This document shows positions 49,354 to 62,400 of a stretch of DNA of 64,000 bases, piece by piece. Each line of letters starts with the position of its first letter. Within the stretch, counting starts at the first letter, position 1. The notes under the pieces were generated by a model. The model saw nothing but the letters and a program-made list of their open reading frames with translations, was not told the origin of the DNA and did no database searches. The position numbers were made by a program, and so were the translations under genes. This DNA comes from Paragordius varius (lineage: Eukaryota; Nematomorpha), in the NCBI GenBank assembly GCA_964247055.1, contig OZ176050.1, forward strand, positions 6,138,001-6,202,000, given 5' to 3'.

Positions 49354-52300
49354 TTACACCAAAAGAGGAGAATCTAATGCCCCAAATCCTGCCATTATTC
49401 CAGTTTCATTTTCAGTAATTGGTTTGGACCTGAGTAGTAGCCCACCATAATCCGAATAAATTATTTCGTTTTGGGGCGAACTATAAACGAAAAAAAAATG
49501 GGAAAAAATATATTAAATTAAATGATAAATGAAAGTTATAAAAAGATAAATGACCCTACCATAAGACAGTCCCAAAAACACCCAATTCACTAACAACCGG
49601 TGTTTCAAAGTATTGATATCTTGATTCCGTATTTTTGTCACTCTTTTCCACTTTTATCGGTTTAACAATATAGTTTAGTGAAGATACCGGGTTAATTTTT
49701 TCCATAACCACAAATGGTAAAAATCTATGTATAAATGTAAACAATAATTTTATACTTTTTACCGAGTATATATAACTAAATATATTTAAATAAACTATGA
49801 AAAAAGTAGATTTTAAATCAGCTAGAATTAATTATTTATTATTATGGTTTACAAATGCCACAAAATATATACTTGTATTTTATGTTAATTTGCAGTATAT
49901 AGCGGAAATCTACTTATACTTGTTAATGTATAAACAATGCAAAATACCATTGTTATAAATATAGATTACTTAAGTCTTTTAAGGTCAATCAATATTAAAT
50001 GCAAAGGTATATTTGAAGTTATATATATTTTTGTGTATTTTGGCAAAACACTTTCATTAGAAATTACATTAGCGTAAATAACTTTACAAGTCCTCCTTCC
50101 ACACGAAATAATTCCAAAATATTTAATGATATATAGATGTTTAATTAGAAATATTTGCAAAACCAACCGTCTTTCATTTTTTTACATAATAATCATGCGT
50201 GATTAAAAAGTTAAATTTATCTTTATAACATATAAAATAAAATATTTTAATTTTAAATCGATTTGATCAACATAATTAAAAAGTTTGTAAACATACTCAT
50301 TATTGTTGACGTTGGACCCTGTAAGACAACCTTTATATTTGACCAAATAAGCCAAAGCATCTTCACCATACAAATTATGCCCTTATAAACGTAAATTTAT
50401 ATTAATTACAAATAATGCTCTCAGATCCATAATTGTCCTAAAAGATTTATAAAATGTTTTTCTTTAAAAGCTCTTACTATATTATCTTTAATAAAATAAA
50501 CATAGTACAATTAGAAAATAATAAGAATTGCACTCATCTTAAAATATAATATTTGGATAAAAACGATTTTTTAATAGGTAATAATAAGCATACTAAAAAC
50601 TAATCATTATAAAATTTTTACCTCCGCCCTCTCGTAACGGTTTCACAACTATATCCTTATAATTTTTGATGGTATAATCAATAATCGACAAATCTTTGGG
50701 CTAATGTATATACATATACACATATTAAAAATTTATCAAAATAAAATATCAATCCTACTAAACTCTTTTATACATAATTACTTTTTGATTAGGGTCAAAA
50801 GCATATACTGCATGAAATTTGACTATACATTTACGGTAAGTTTCTATTTCATTTGGTTTTAAAATGTGGCCAAAATATTTTTCAAGGACCCCATCATAAC
50901 TTAACATTTCTTGGACGCGTTTTATACCGGCCAACTGGAATGCAATTGAAGGACATTTTATAGTTGAAGTACAGGATTCGATAAATTGTCTTACTCGCCA
51001 ATCCTGTTAATTAAATGTTTATTAAACCATATCAAATAAGTAAGAAAAAAATTAGCAATATTAATATCATATAATAGTATGTTAATTATGCTACAAATTT
51101 ATTTTTATGAAAGAGAATATAAAGCAAAATTATTTTAGGTAGGCCGGAGGTTAAAGAAAATACCCTATCATCCTCATAATCATTGGGAGAGTAACCTGTT
51201 CTATAATAGACAATCGATATTTCTAATTCATCTCTAAAAAATTATAAAAAATATAAATAAAGTGCGCGCCTTAATTAAAAGATCTATGTAAAAAAGAAAA
51301 TGTTAGCTTTGGAGCCTTTTTCTAAAAAACGTGTATTCAAATTCAAAAGCGTTTTTTATTCTTCATAAATGCGCAAGTGCAAAAGCACTTTTTTGAATTA
51401 GGCCCTCGTTATGCCCCCACCTCGTGTGGAAAAAGGTGTAATTCGTGTTTAAAAGCAATTTTCCGGAAGGGAAACACATTTCACATAAGTATATATAATC
51501 ATGAAAGTGTCGAACATAATTGTATGCCATTTTTATATTCGCCCTGTGTTTGGCCGCTACCCCGATAAAATCACGTCTTTGCATCTCGCCAGAAATAAAA
51601 CTTTGATTTTCGCAAAACTCATGCGACCATATGATTTTATTAGTCATATAAAAGTAAAAATTTTAATGAGAAACCAATCTTAATCAGCCCAAGATTAGGA
51701 CCCCATCCTAAGTTAAATACGCCGTTATTTAAAAATAAAGTGGTATCAATATTTCGCATAATGTAGTTATATAATCTTTATGGGTAAACTTCTCGTATAA
51801 AGGTAGATTTTTAAAGTAAAAAATTTATAGTAGGGTCCGACCTTTTAAAATATACGAGCATATAAAATAACGTGACTTTCAAGGCAATTTTTCGCAATTA
51901 TTTAAGATCATATATATAATGGCCCTAACTAATTGACCTAAAAAAATTTGATGATTAATTAAAATTATCCCACTTGACCACTACCCTGTTTAAAATAAGG
52001 CTCCAAACAATAACCTGCATTGTTTACTGCTAAAATATAGTAAATTCAATCGTGCGTAGTTATTATCTTATTTAAAATATATAATATATAACTAAATAAA
52101 CATACATTATGAGGGTGCTATCATCTGTTTTTTTCAAGCAGTCTCTAAGTTGTACAAAAGAACGTCTAATTATAGGGATAGGTTTGGAAAATGTGTATAA
52201 TTCATTTATCATCCATTCTATTTGCCGTTGATCATATTCATTGACCGAAAATTTTTCGACAACAAACAGTATTCCTGCACTAAAATTTAATAAAAATTTG

Positions 52301-53315
52301 CTGACCTATAATATATTTTGTAATTAAGCGATTAATACATTGTTATAAAAATGCATTTATGCATTTAGCATGGTATACATATTTTATTAACCTTAAAAAA
52401 TAATAAAGGTTGTATTTTACATAATCGAAATATAAAAACTTAGGTTTGTTGCAGACAGTCCAAGCTTTCAATAGACCTTTAGCTATTATTTTTGAGGTGT
52501 TATTCTCGGGAAGGTTCTATATTTACATTAAATCCATTTACTATGGAATCATGATCCCGTTGAATTTTCCTAAGGTTTATTCTAAATAAATAAACATATA
52601 ATGTTAAAGCAATTATAATATAATTTTATTATGGGCTACAAATAAAATAGACACTCGTTAAAATTTTTAAATAAATATAGATAAACATATTTTTATAAGA
52701 TAAATAAAAACAACAAGCCATGATTTTTAATTAATTAATAAATAAAAAATTTACTTATGCATCTGAGATATTAAAGGTGAAAGGCCACCAAAGCTAGCAG
52801 CTATGCAATTCACTTCGACCTGTTGCAATTTTGCATTTTGTATATGTTGTTTTTTATCATTAAAATAATAGGTTAAAAAACCATCATCTTCCTTACAATC
52901 ATTGTGTAATAAATAATCAGATCGCAGAATTCCTAATTGATAAGTCTGTAATAAAAAAACGCAAGAATACTCTAGAATTCCGTGTTATTTCATAAATTTT
53001 CCATAATTCTATTATAAATGGGTCTTTATCAAACATACTAAAATAAATCGTTCCACATTACTGTAAAAATACATCGTTTAAAAAATTTGGGTTATTTACT
53101 ATTGCGCCGTACAATTTATTAATAATTTTTTGAAGTTTTTGGGCAAAAATATACTCCTTTAAAGAATATATGGATGGAAATAAAGTAAATGGTAAAAACA
53201 ACTGATGTGTACTAGGATAAAAATTTTGGATAAAGCCTTATATTAATAAAATTAAACCATGCCCCACAGCCCAACTCACTGATTCCTCAACCAGATGATC
53301 AAACATTAAAAACAT
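49354..53315 (-). CDS. GSS: Glutathione synthetase, complete, 13 exons
   Basis: ATP-dependent ligation of gamma-glutamylcysteine and glycine, the last step of glutathione synthesis; a cytosolic homodimer in animals. Exons in coding order: 53315-53258, 53236-53062, 53037-52971, 52945-52755, 52581-52542, 52516-52440, 52279-52106, 51233-51164, 51003-50782, 50700-50622, 50381-50297, 49724-49560, 49480-49354. The total is 510 codons; human has 474 residues. Landmarks: LPFTLFPS, LRSDYLL, VEVNCIAASFGGL (metal and substrate Glu and Asn kept), FDQRQIE-like NEYDQRQIE, IKCPSIAFQLAGIKRVQ, VKPLREGGGHNLYGED (ATP-grasp Gly-rich loop), VVMEKI, VSELGVFG, and GIMAGFGALDSPLLV at the C-terminus. Several introns are 21-25 nt, with the 21 nt intron at 53237-53257 the shortest in the window. 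A TTAA MITE ends about 30 bp upstream of the ATG. Confidence 0.96.
51295..51640 (-). repeat. Satellite monomers in GSS intron
   Basis: Read on the minus strand, CACGAGGTGGGGGCATAACGAGGGCCTAATTC and the following AAAAAAGTGCTTTTGCAC..GCGCATTTATGA follow the order of the 17.7-22.7 kb satellite unit (GGGTGGGC, GGGGACCTAATTCC, AAAAAAGGGCGAAGC, GCATTCATTAATG). About two units. Confidence 0.6.
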
Positions 53316-53345
53316 ATGACTAAGTGTATCTTGCAAAATACAGAT

Positions 53346-53905
53346 TAAACACTTGGATTTTAGTCCTTCGAAAATTGGGGTAGTTAAAATACCCCAGTGT
53401 TTAAAATTAAAAAATATGGAAGCAATCAAAACCATGGCAAAATTTTCCACTTATATAATATTAATAAACCGGAACATATAAAAAATTTTAATCAAAAATA
53501 ATTGGTACTTATTATTAAGCTATAACCGAAAGATAAAATTTATTCAACGCGACATGTGTTCAATAATAAAATTGAAAAATTATACAAAATATACCGTTCT
53601 TTCTATTTCTATCAATGTTAAATGTAATTTAAATACAACATTAGCTTTAATTTCACCCTTAAAATTAAATGAAGACGATATTTTGCGAAAATTTTGAAAA
53701 ATAAAAATGGCGTCGAAGTAGTTTGTCATGAAACTTTTTTTTCAAAACAAAATTTTATTTGGATATTTTGCCATATTTATATAATTTATATTAGGATAAA
53801 AGCATAAATTTAAATTGGCACCGTGTCCTTTAGTAGTTTTTAAAAAATCCTAACTCAAATTTAGTCTGGGGTATTTAGATACCCCAAATTGAATCGAAGT
53901 GTTAA
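53346..53905 (-). mobile_element. TTAA-flanked MITE, copy E (upstream of GSS)
   Basis: About 560 bp, CACTTGGATTTTAGTCC start and ATCGAAGTG-TTAA end. The left flank reads TTAAA, the right TTAA. Same orientation as copy A. It begins 30 bp upstream of the GSS start codon, so the GSS promoter or leader must lie in or beyond it unless the mRNA leader is extremely short. Confidence 0.8.
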
Positions 53906-55539
53906 TCCATATATTATTACTATCGAATTTGATTCTTTTTTATAAAATACCTTGTGAATATTAAATATTTATGAAACAAATAAAAATAAACAAAAGAAAA
54001 TAAATTTCGTAACGAAAAATTTACTTGGCCTTTGCTTTTTTATTTTTAGATATATAACTTTAAAATGTAATATATGTAAAGATATTAACTACATGGTTAT
54101 TTGAAAACTGTTTTTAATTAACGAGATCTACAAAAGAGTTAAACAAAAAAAGTTAAAGTAGGTATTTGCATTAAAATACAGAGCAAAGCTCTCAAAATTA
54201 AATAATACTATATTTTTAAATATTTGTTTTAAATATCAAAATAGTGTGTTTAAGCGAAAAAGATAAAATATGGCAAAATAAATGTGTAATTTTAATGAAT
54301 CTATTAGCCCATAACACATTTTTAATGGAAAACAGGGTTGTTTGAATTTAAATGGGAATGTTATTGAACCATAGGATGCAACCAATTTCCACCTCCTCGC
54401 GAGGCATCCAGCAGCGCTAATGGGAGCGGCATTGTTTAAAAAGAATATTCATTGTACATCAATCCGTAAGAAGACAAACTTGGAAATAAGATTGGCTGTC
54501 TCATTTTTTTACGAAATACCACAATGACTGTAATCACACACATAAAAGCGGGTGTTTCTGGGCGCTATAACCATCAGCCAGATCATAATAACGATAATAT
54601 AAGTCTTTAAACGAAAGATGGAGTAGGAGCTTCCAAAGCCCGGAAAGGCATCGGCCGTAGACTTAAATCTACAAACGGGTTGAGAGATACGATGTCTTTT
54701 CACACACTCTCTAACCTGGTACAGCGAATAAGGTACTCTCTCCTCCGAGTTAAAAGGATTATAAAGACATATAGTCTATAAAAATCAAGCCTCATTACTT
54801 TTACCATGTTCAATAGCGAAATAATTAAATATAAATACTTTTAAAAAAGCTTCCTTTAAAACTTCATTTTATTTATTTAGTTTTATATTGCATAATATTT
54901 ATAACACTGCTCAATAAGGTTTTGCACCACTCCATTTTTTGCATTTTCTGTTACCTAATGGCATGGAAAGATCAAAACAAAAAATATGAGGCCGCCAATG
55001 CGATTTTTTTAAATTAAATTTTGAATTTTGTATTTAATTTTAAAAAAACAATTATTCCTCGTGTACATATATTTAAATATTAAAACGATTAAGTCATACA
55101 AGTGGTATTACAAAGCCAGGTTTTTCATTATAATTTTGGAACGAAATTGCAAAGATGATCCAAATATTCCAGCCCTAGTTTACGACACAGAAGATTTTTT
55201 ATTAACTAAGACTCTGCAGAAAATTATTTTGATAATCCATATAATGGAACTTTATAAAAATGTCGTCGATCTTAATATTAAAATAAAAACTGCCCGAAAT
55301 CGCTACTGAAGGTTTGTTATCTCTTTTGCACGAGAAATACGTCTTATCAAGCGGGCTTGTTATTCGACAAAGTAATAGACAATATACAACAATTAAATAT
55401 CAATTTATTGGATATATTAATTAAAAATTCTCTGTATTAAATAAAAGAAGATACAAAACTTTAAGAATATAGATTTAAAATATATTGCTAAGAGTCAAAG
55501 AGTATTAAAAATCAAAAATATTAAAAATCAGAAAGGGCT
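53906..55539. other. Intergenic stretch with an unidentified frame (55028-55309, +)
   Basis: 54340-54780 is less AT-rich (CCTCCTCGCGAGGCATCC, AAGCCCGGAAAGGCATCGG) and may be LINE leader sequence. The 93-residue frame at 55028-55309 contains CKDDPNIPALVYDTEDF, which loosely recalls an IPALxFxIEQY motif of Fanconi-anaemia FANCI/FANCD2 proteins; the rest does not follow, so it is left unnamed. It could be an exon, a pseudogene or chance. Confidence 0.25.
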
Positions 55540-58500
55540 AATGTATGGTGTGTGGTATGATATCCCGGGGGCTTGCAAAGCTCTGCAAAAATCCCCCAGG
55601 CCATCCTATAATCATGCCAGATATGGCAAAGATATACAATAATGAGGAGATTAAAGCCCGGTAGGAGAGACCTTCAATATAAAGTAGTTAACTTCAGCAA
55701 AATCTATTCACATGCCAAATTAACTAACTCACAAAATAATGTTAGACTATTTGACCATGAATCGATAAGAAGATTTGATTAGTTCTAATTATATTATTGC
55801 AGTTCATAAAATTATGGTATGAAATTCAAATAATGACGCAGCCAGTCATTTTAAAAATAAATAATATCCCCTAAGTATAAGTAAGATGATTTTTTTTGTA
55901 AATCAACCGAAGAGAAAAACCCTAATAAGTACTAGAAATAACAAAAACTAACAAAAATATACCCTATCTAAAAGCCGAAGGTTTAAACCATAGAATGCCT
56001 CTTTTAGTATTTTTAATATTAATTTATACGTGTTTAATATTAACTTAAAAAAGACTAAATTTGACGTTTATATTTGTACTTTTTTTCTCCCTGATGTTTG
56101 ATTGTATTTATATCTAAAACATGGAGTTTATAAATGATATTAATTTTATAGTTATTTTTAATTTTCTCTCGATTTTCTCTTTTTTGAAAAATTGAAAAAC
56201 CTATAATATCCCAAAATTCTGATTGGGGGACAAAAATTTTTTCAGATTCGGTTTTAGAACACTGTAATTAGTCATAATTTAAAATTGAGTGGTGGTGCTC
56301 ATTAATGTCCAAATTTGTCGACTAGTGTAATTATATTTATAAATAATACATCTACGAAAAAGAGAAATGTTGTTACCGAAAAATCCTTTAATAATAAAAA
56401 TTATAACTTAAAATTTGGTACATGGAATGTCGGAACCCTTGTTGGAAAAGCTTGAATGATAATAAAAAAGAACAAAAACTTGATATATGTTGTTTACAAG
56501 AAACACGTTTTGAAAACGGAGGTAACTATCGACACAAAGGTTACACACTTTATTATGAGGAAAAACAGGAAAATTAGGAGTCTCCATAGCCATAAACGAT
56601 AAGATAAAAGAAAATATAATTGACATAACATGTCACAACGAGAGAATTATTCAAATGCGAGTGGCTCTCATTAATACTACGCTTAACATACTATCCATCT
56701 ATATCCATCAACAGGGTCAAAATGAAACTAACAAACTGTAATTCTGGAACCAGCTTTATCAGATTGGACAAAATGTTCCTACAAATGACTTACTTTTGAC
56801 AAGCGGAGATTTCAATGGACACATTAGAATGCACGCTGATGGTTGTAAAGGTATACACGGTGGAGTAGGTATTGGTTACCGCAACAAAGAGGAAACGCTT
56901 TAAGAATTCTGCAGTTCTGTAGACCTACTGATTTGCAATATACATTTTACAAATAAAACCATAATACATATAAAATTGGAAAGCACACATCTCAAATAGA
57001 TTTTGTGTTATTGAATAAAAAATTAGAAAACTTATGACTAACATCAAAACCTACACAACATACTAGTAGTTGCTTTTTTGATATCAGAACCGATCTAGCC
57101 CTAAAAAATTGCCTCAACTTAACGTTGCTAAACTTAGTGATCCTATAACAAAGCATCAATACATAAACCAAATTACATCTGAACAAAGCATATTCCCCTA
57201 ACAACGTACATGACGGCTGGGAGCATCTAAAAAACACTCTTCTCCCAAACGTTTCCAAAATCTGCGGAAGAAAACGTGCGAAAACAAAATACCAATGGTG
57301 GTGGTAAGCGATATTAAACCCTTATTGAATGAGAAAAGAGATGCCTTTAAAAAATGGAAAGCTTCTAACACGATGATGACAAACATGTTTATATAATAAT
57401 TAAAAAAAGAGTAAAGAAAATTATAGCTTACAAAATGAATGAAAGATGCTTGGAAATGGCCAAAAAACCTGAAGGAATTAAAAACTTAAAGTTTTTAAAA
57501 CACAAATATTAATAGTAATAAAAAAGATATTCGGGTAGTGAAAGCCATAAAAAATAAAAATAACAACACAGTTAATGACACTCCTAGCATTCAAAATGTA
57601 TGAACACAATACATGCAAAATACACTGAATTTACCATTCAAACTTTGAGATACGAAAATTACCGCCAGTTATTGGGCCACCCCCAATCATTACTGCAGAA
57701 GTTGTGAGCTTAGCCATGCAAAATGTAAAATCACTAAAGCACCTGGTCCCACGGAAATCAAAACTGAAATATTCAAAAATATTCCTGAAGCAATTACCTA
57801 TTTCACAGAGTTTACTATAATTATAATGGAGGAAAAAATCCCAAACGACTGAAACCAAAGTGTCATAATTCTAATATATAAAAACAAAGGCGACATGCTT
57901 AACTGCGTCTCCAACAGACCATTAAAATTACTTAAAAACGTAACCAAATTATTCGAAATTATAATAGAAAGGAAAATACGTCAGCTTTGCTCGATTGACG
58001 AAACCCAATTCGGTTTCCAACAGTGTATCAGCAAGTCTGACGCCATATTCATTCTCAAAAGGCTACAAGAGAACTACAGATGCAAGAAGAAAACCTTATA
58101 TCACATCTTTATTGATTTAAACCGTGCATTTGACTGCATCCCGCGCTCCATGATCACATTTGCCTTACGAAAAAAAGAAATTCCGGAATGGATAATAAAA
58201 ATAATAAATTTTCTGTATGAGAACACCACTAGCTGCGCGAGAACTACCGCGGGAAATACCAATCGATTCCCAGTGAGTGTCGGGCTACACCATGGCTCCA
58301 TCCTCCCCATTACTATTTATCATTATTATGGATGTAATAACTGATAATATAACAGGCCTTTCGAGATGCAACAGCCACCAGCGAAGCCATTATCAATTAA
58401 TATTAACTCGAAATCTACAGAATTTGGCCTCAAACTTAACTTAGATAAAACAAAATCTTTAATTATAGCTCATCTATACCTATAATAAAGCTCCCTTGCT

Positions 58501-59262
58501 ACATTTGTCACTCTGAAGTTAAACTTAATTCCAAATGTACTAAATGCCAACTGTGGGTCCACAAAAAATGCTCACAAATTAAAGGAAGTTTATTAGGCAT
58601 TGAAAATTATGTATGTAAAGCTTGTGCAACACCAGTTATAAACCCAGACAATCCCACAGAAACTACCTATCTCGCATCTATAAACATCGAAATAGTAAAC
58701 AAGTACAAAGTGATACAATAGCAGTTAATATCAATAAAAAACGCCATAACAACACGAACACGTCAAGTTTGGGCCAAATTCCATCACAAGTATATAATAA
58801 AACAAAAACACATTTCAAACCAAAACAAGGGCAAAATCTACATGCATGCCATTCGCCCTGCCCTCACATATACTAGCGAATGTTTATCAAACTAATGAAA
58901 ATAAATTATGTGAAATAGAAAGAAAAATCCTCAACTCATGTCTCACCACTCAGTACCACGATGATAAAACAAATAATAACATAAATAGTCTGTTTATATC
59001 CCACCTATGTTTTCCTTTCTCAGTGCATATCATCTCAGATACTGCGGCCATATTGAACGCTCAAATGGTTGTATCAACAAAATTAGATCTTTTCACCCGA
59101 ACGGCAATTTAAGACAAGACAGACCAAATCATGATTGGGAAAAAAATTAGCCATGACTTAACTTAACTCAATTGACCAAAGACGACTGTCTCGATCGCAA
59201 GTTATTTCGCTTAAGAATTTGGAAGCTAGCTCATACTGGAGAAACAATGAATGATGATGATG
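55540..59262 (+). mobile_element. RTE-clade LINE, broken
   Basis: A possible leader lies at 55540-55740 (GATATCCCGGGGGCTTGC). The coding remnant runs from about 56,380: AP endonuclease (FGTWNVGTL, CCLQETRF, SGDFNGH), reverse transcriptase (YKNKGD, ETQFGFQ, FIDLNRAFDCIPR, VSVGLHHGS), then a zinc-binding segment (CYICHSE..CTKCQLWVHKKCSQIKG) and the C-terminal IRPALTYTSECL block. The FADD-box region after 58,340 appears deleted, and several frameshifts and stops interrupt the frame, so the copy is dead. The 3' end carries an ATGATGATGATGAA tail near 59,250, as in other RTE elements. Confidence 0.8.
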
Positions 59263-59475
59263 AATTTTATTTAACCATACAATATGCACATATGATAAAA
59301 CAACACCGTGATATGCACATATGATAAAACAACAGACCCGTCCTAAATAAACTAATTCGTTTTAATAACATTTTTTTTATACTACCAATTTTTTAAATTT
59401 CAAGCTTTTATCCTTCCATACCCTCTTTGTTTTTTAAAAAATGAATTACATCCACCCCACAAATGTTTTATATGA

Positions 59476-62400
59476 TTATTTATTTAGGATCTTTAAATCG
59501 CATAATAGGGCCAAATGATCAGATCCTAAATCAATATTTGGTAAAGCCGTCAGTTTTTCGATGTCGCTACGAGAGGGAAATGGATAAATCTACATACAAA
59601 ATAAAATGGTAATTAAATATATAAAAAAGTTGAGGCAAGATATTATGCTATAAAAATTCTACCTTAGAGACTTCCCATTCGTCCTTTTGCACAAATATGT
59701 AATCAATGCAAGCCTGAAAACCAGGAACGAAATTGGTATATTCCGGTTCACCGCAAGCACTCACAAAATTAAATGAATGATTTAATTCTACACCTTCAAC
59801 GTATTCAGGATCATCCTCTATAGTGGTTTACACAAAAAATAAGGTTGAAATATATTTAATAAAATTAAATTGTATGAGATCAAATTATTTTTTAAAATAT
59901 TATTGTTTTAAAAGTGTTAATATGTACTCTTTGGCCAGGCAGAAGCAGTTTTAGGCAAAAATCCGGTAGTAACATATTTATAAATATCGGTTTCGGGTGT
60001 GGAATTAAAATCCCCACATAGAATTACATGAGGTTTTATCTAAAGTGTATAAACAAATTGTTAATGTACACACTATATAATATTTATCTAATTTCACAAT
60101 ATATTAAATTCGTGTAAATAAATAAACGAAATGGTAAATATGACATAAGTTCTAAAAATATTCATCTATATAAGTTAAAGCTATCGAAAAAAATTGTAAA
60201 ATAAAAATAATATATGTTATATATATGTTAGGAGAAAGATTACCTATAAGTTTTTTGGCCTTCACAAATCAAACAAAATAATCTTAAATTTTATTACTAT
60301 TGCGAAATTCATAAAGAAAATACGATAGAAATTTATGGTTATAAACCTAATAATCCCCCCAAAAAATATTGAGGATTTTAAGAATTAGCAGACACATACT
60401 TTGTGTTGCTTGTAGAATTGTTCAATAGTTCGTTCAAGATAGGAGAGAGAGGCAGCTATTTGTATGATCCTAATGTGATATGCCGCAGGTAAAAAGTATA
60501 AATGGGTGTTTGCTACACATAAGATAGTATCATTGTAATCTTTGCTTTTCAAAAAGGTCACCTAATTTTAACGATACATATAATTATATAAATAAAAAAC
60601 ACTGAATTAAAAATCACACTTAACAAAAGAAGTGTTTTGATATAAATAAAACAAATATATTATATGTGAACTTAAATCATAAAAGGCTTAAACATTTCTT
60701 TAAAACCGTTAAAATCAAAATAAAATATGATTCCCATTCAAACGTCTCCCTATCAATCAAAAAAATTTTCCCTTCAATAAAACATCTATTCAATCAATAT
60801 AAACATTTTTCCAAACAGTAAACCTTTTTTTGTGATAAATATCTAAACAGGATAGAAAAATAATTATTGGGTATTTTTTTGAAAGCAAAATTATTCAGTG
60901 CAGTTTTTTATTGTTCTTGATAAAAATACGCAATCATTTTATAGAATATCCATTTCGACTTTAACCTAAAAATCTTATTAAATCATATTTATATATATAA
61001 CGAATTTATCTTTGAAATTTCAACATTCTAAAATTTTGGTGTTTTTTAGCTAACTCATTATTTTAAAATTGGTTTTTCTTCATAGTTTATATTTTTTGGT
61101 TTTTATTGTGCAAGTAGGATAATATTTTTTGATTGTTTTTTAATATTTATATATTATTTAATCATTTAAAATGAAAATCTGTTTAAGTAATTTAAAAAAA
61201 TGTTAACTAGGATAATGAAGCAGAAAAAGAATGAATGATCCGAAAATTAAATATAAATCTTAATAAGAAGTTATAGCTCAGAAATATCGAAATTTTCAAA
61301 AAAACGACATGTTTATTGAATATAAAATGATTGAGGTGACATAAAACCTATAATTTCATAAGTTATTTAATGATGGCGCAATAATGGACTTAAATAGAAA
61401 AAAGTAAATAATTGTAAAAAAATATCCTTAGTAGGCTCATGAAATTTAAAACAGGTCTGGCCAACACAAATGGCTTCATGAGTCGCATTTTTGGATCGAA
61501 AAATCCGAAAGAGTCGCATTCCCAAAATATATCGGAATTAACAAATTTTTTAGATGTCAAACATAAGATTGTAAAACTATTATAATTTTATTAATTTTAC
61601 GAGTCCAATGCCAAAATTCGGAGAGTTTTATTCATATTTATTGAAGAAAATTATTTAACTTAAATTTCTCGAGGGCTGCCAAAATATTTTAAAGAGCCGC
61701 ATGTTGAACATCCCCAATGTAAAGTTATTTTAATATCTTATTTTGATATTTTTCGTCAAAATAAAAGCGTTTTTATTGATTGGGAATATTTTTATTTATT
61801 GGAATAAATAAATTCACTGAAAAATCGTTTCGATTGTTTGGGAAAACGTTTTTTGAATGACTGATAATGCTTCGATTTGAAAAAATGTTCTCACACACAA
61901 ATAATACAAACAAAATCTATAATGATAATTAATATTTATCTTTATATAAGGGCATATAGCATAAAGTAGTATTAATTGACACTGTACAAAAGTCAAAGAG
62001 ACATAATATATCAGATTTAAGGCATGGCAATTGGTCGGTCAATAATAACTGATGTAATCGCTTTTAAATGCAATCATTATTTAAAAAATATGTTGTAACT
62101 GTTATTAGCTCTAATAGTGCAAAATATTTTATAACGACTATATGAATATTCACAGTATTTATATTAAATGTAATAAAAATTTTTATTATTTTATAATTAA
62201 TTTTTATCACTTGATAAACATATTTTAGAAAATTTAGATTATTAATTTTTAAGCGGTACCCATATCGAACATTATATTTATAACCGAGACCGAAACTTTA
62301 TCAAAACTTAAAGCATATCGTACTTGCAATATGGCTTTTTTATTTAAAATATTTGATTTCAGTGCGCTATTTTGGCTTATCAACTGATATAATTTAGAAT

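Noticed and set aside
51363-51683. Overlapping 60-94 residue frames
   Set aside because: They lie in satellite monomers within a GSS intron.
53313-53450. Extended GSS N-terminus starting inside the MITE
   Set aside because: The extra residues come from transposon sequence; MFLMFDH at 53315 aligns with the start of the conserved region.
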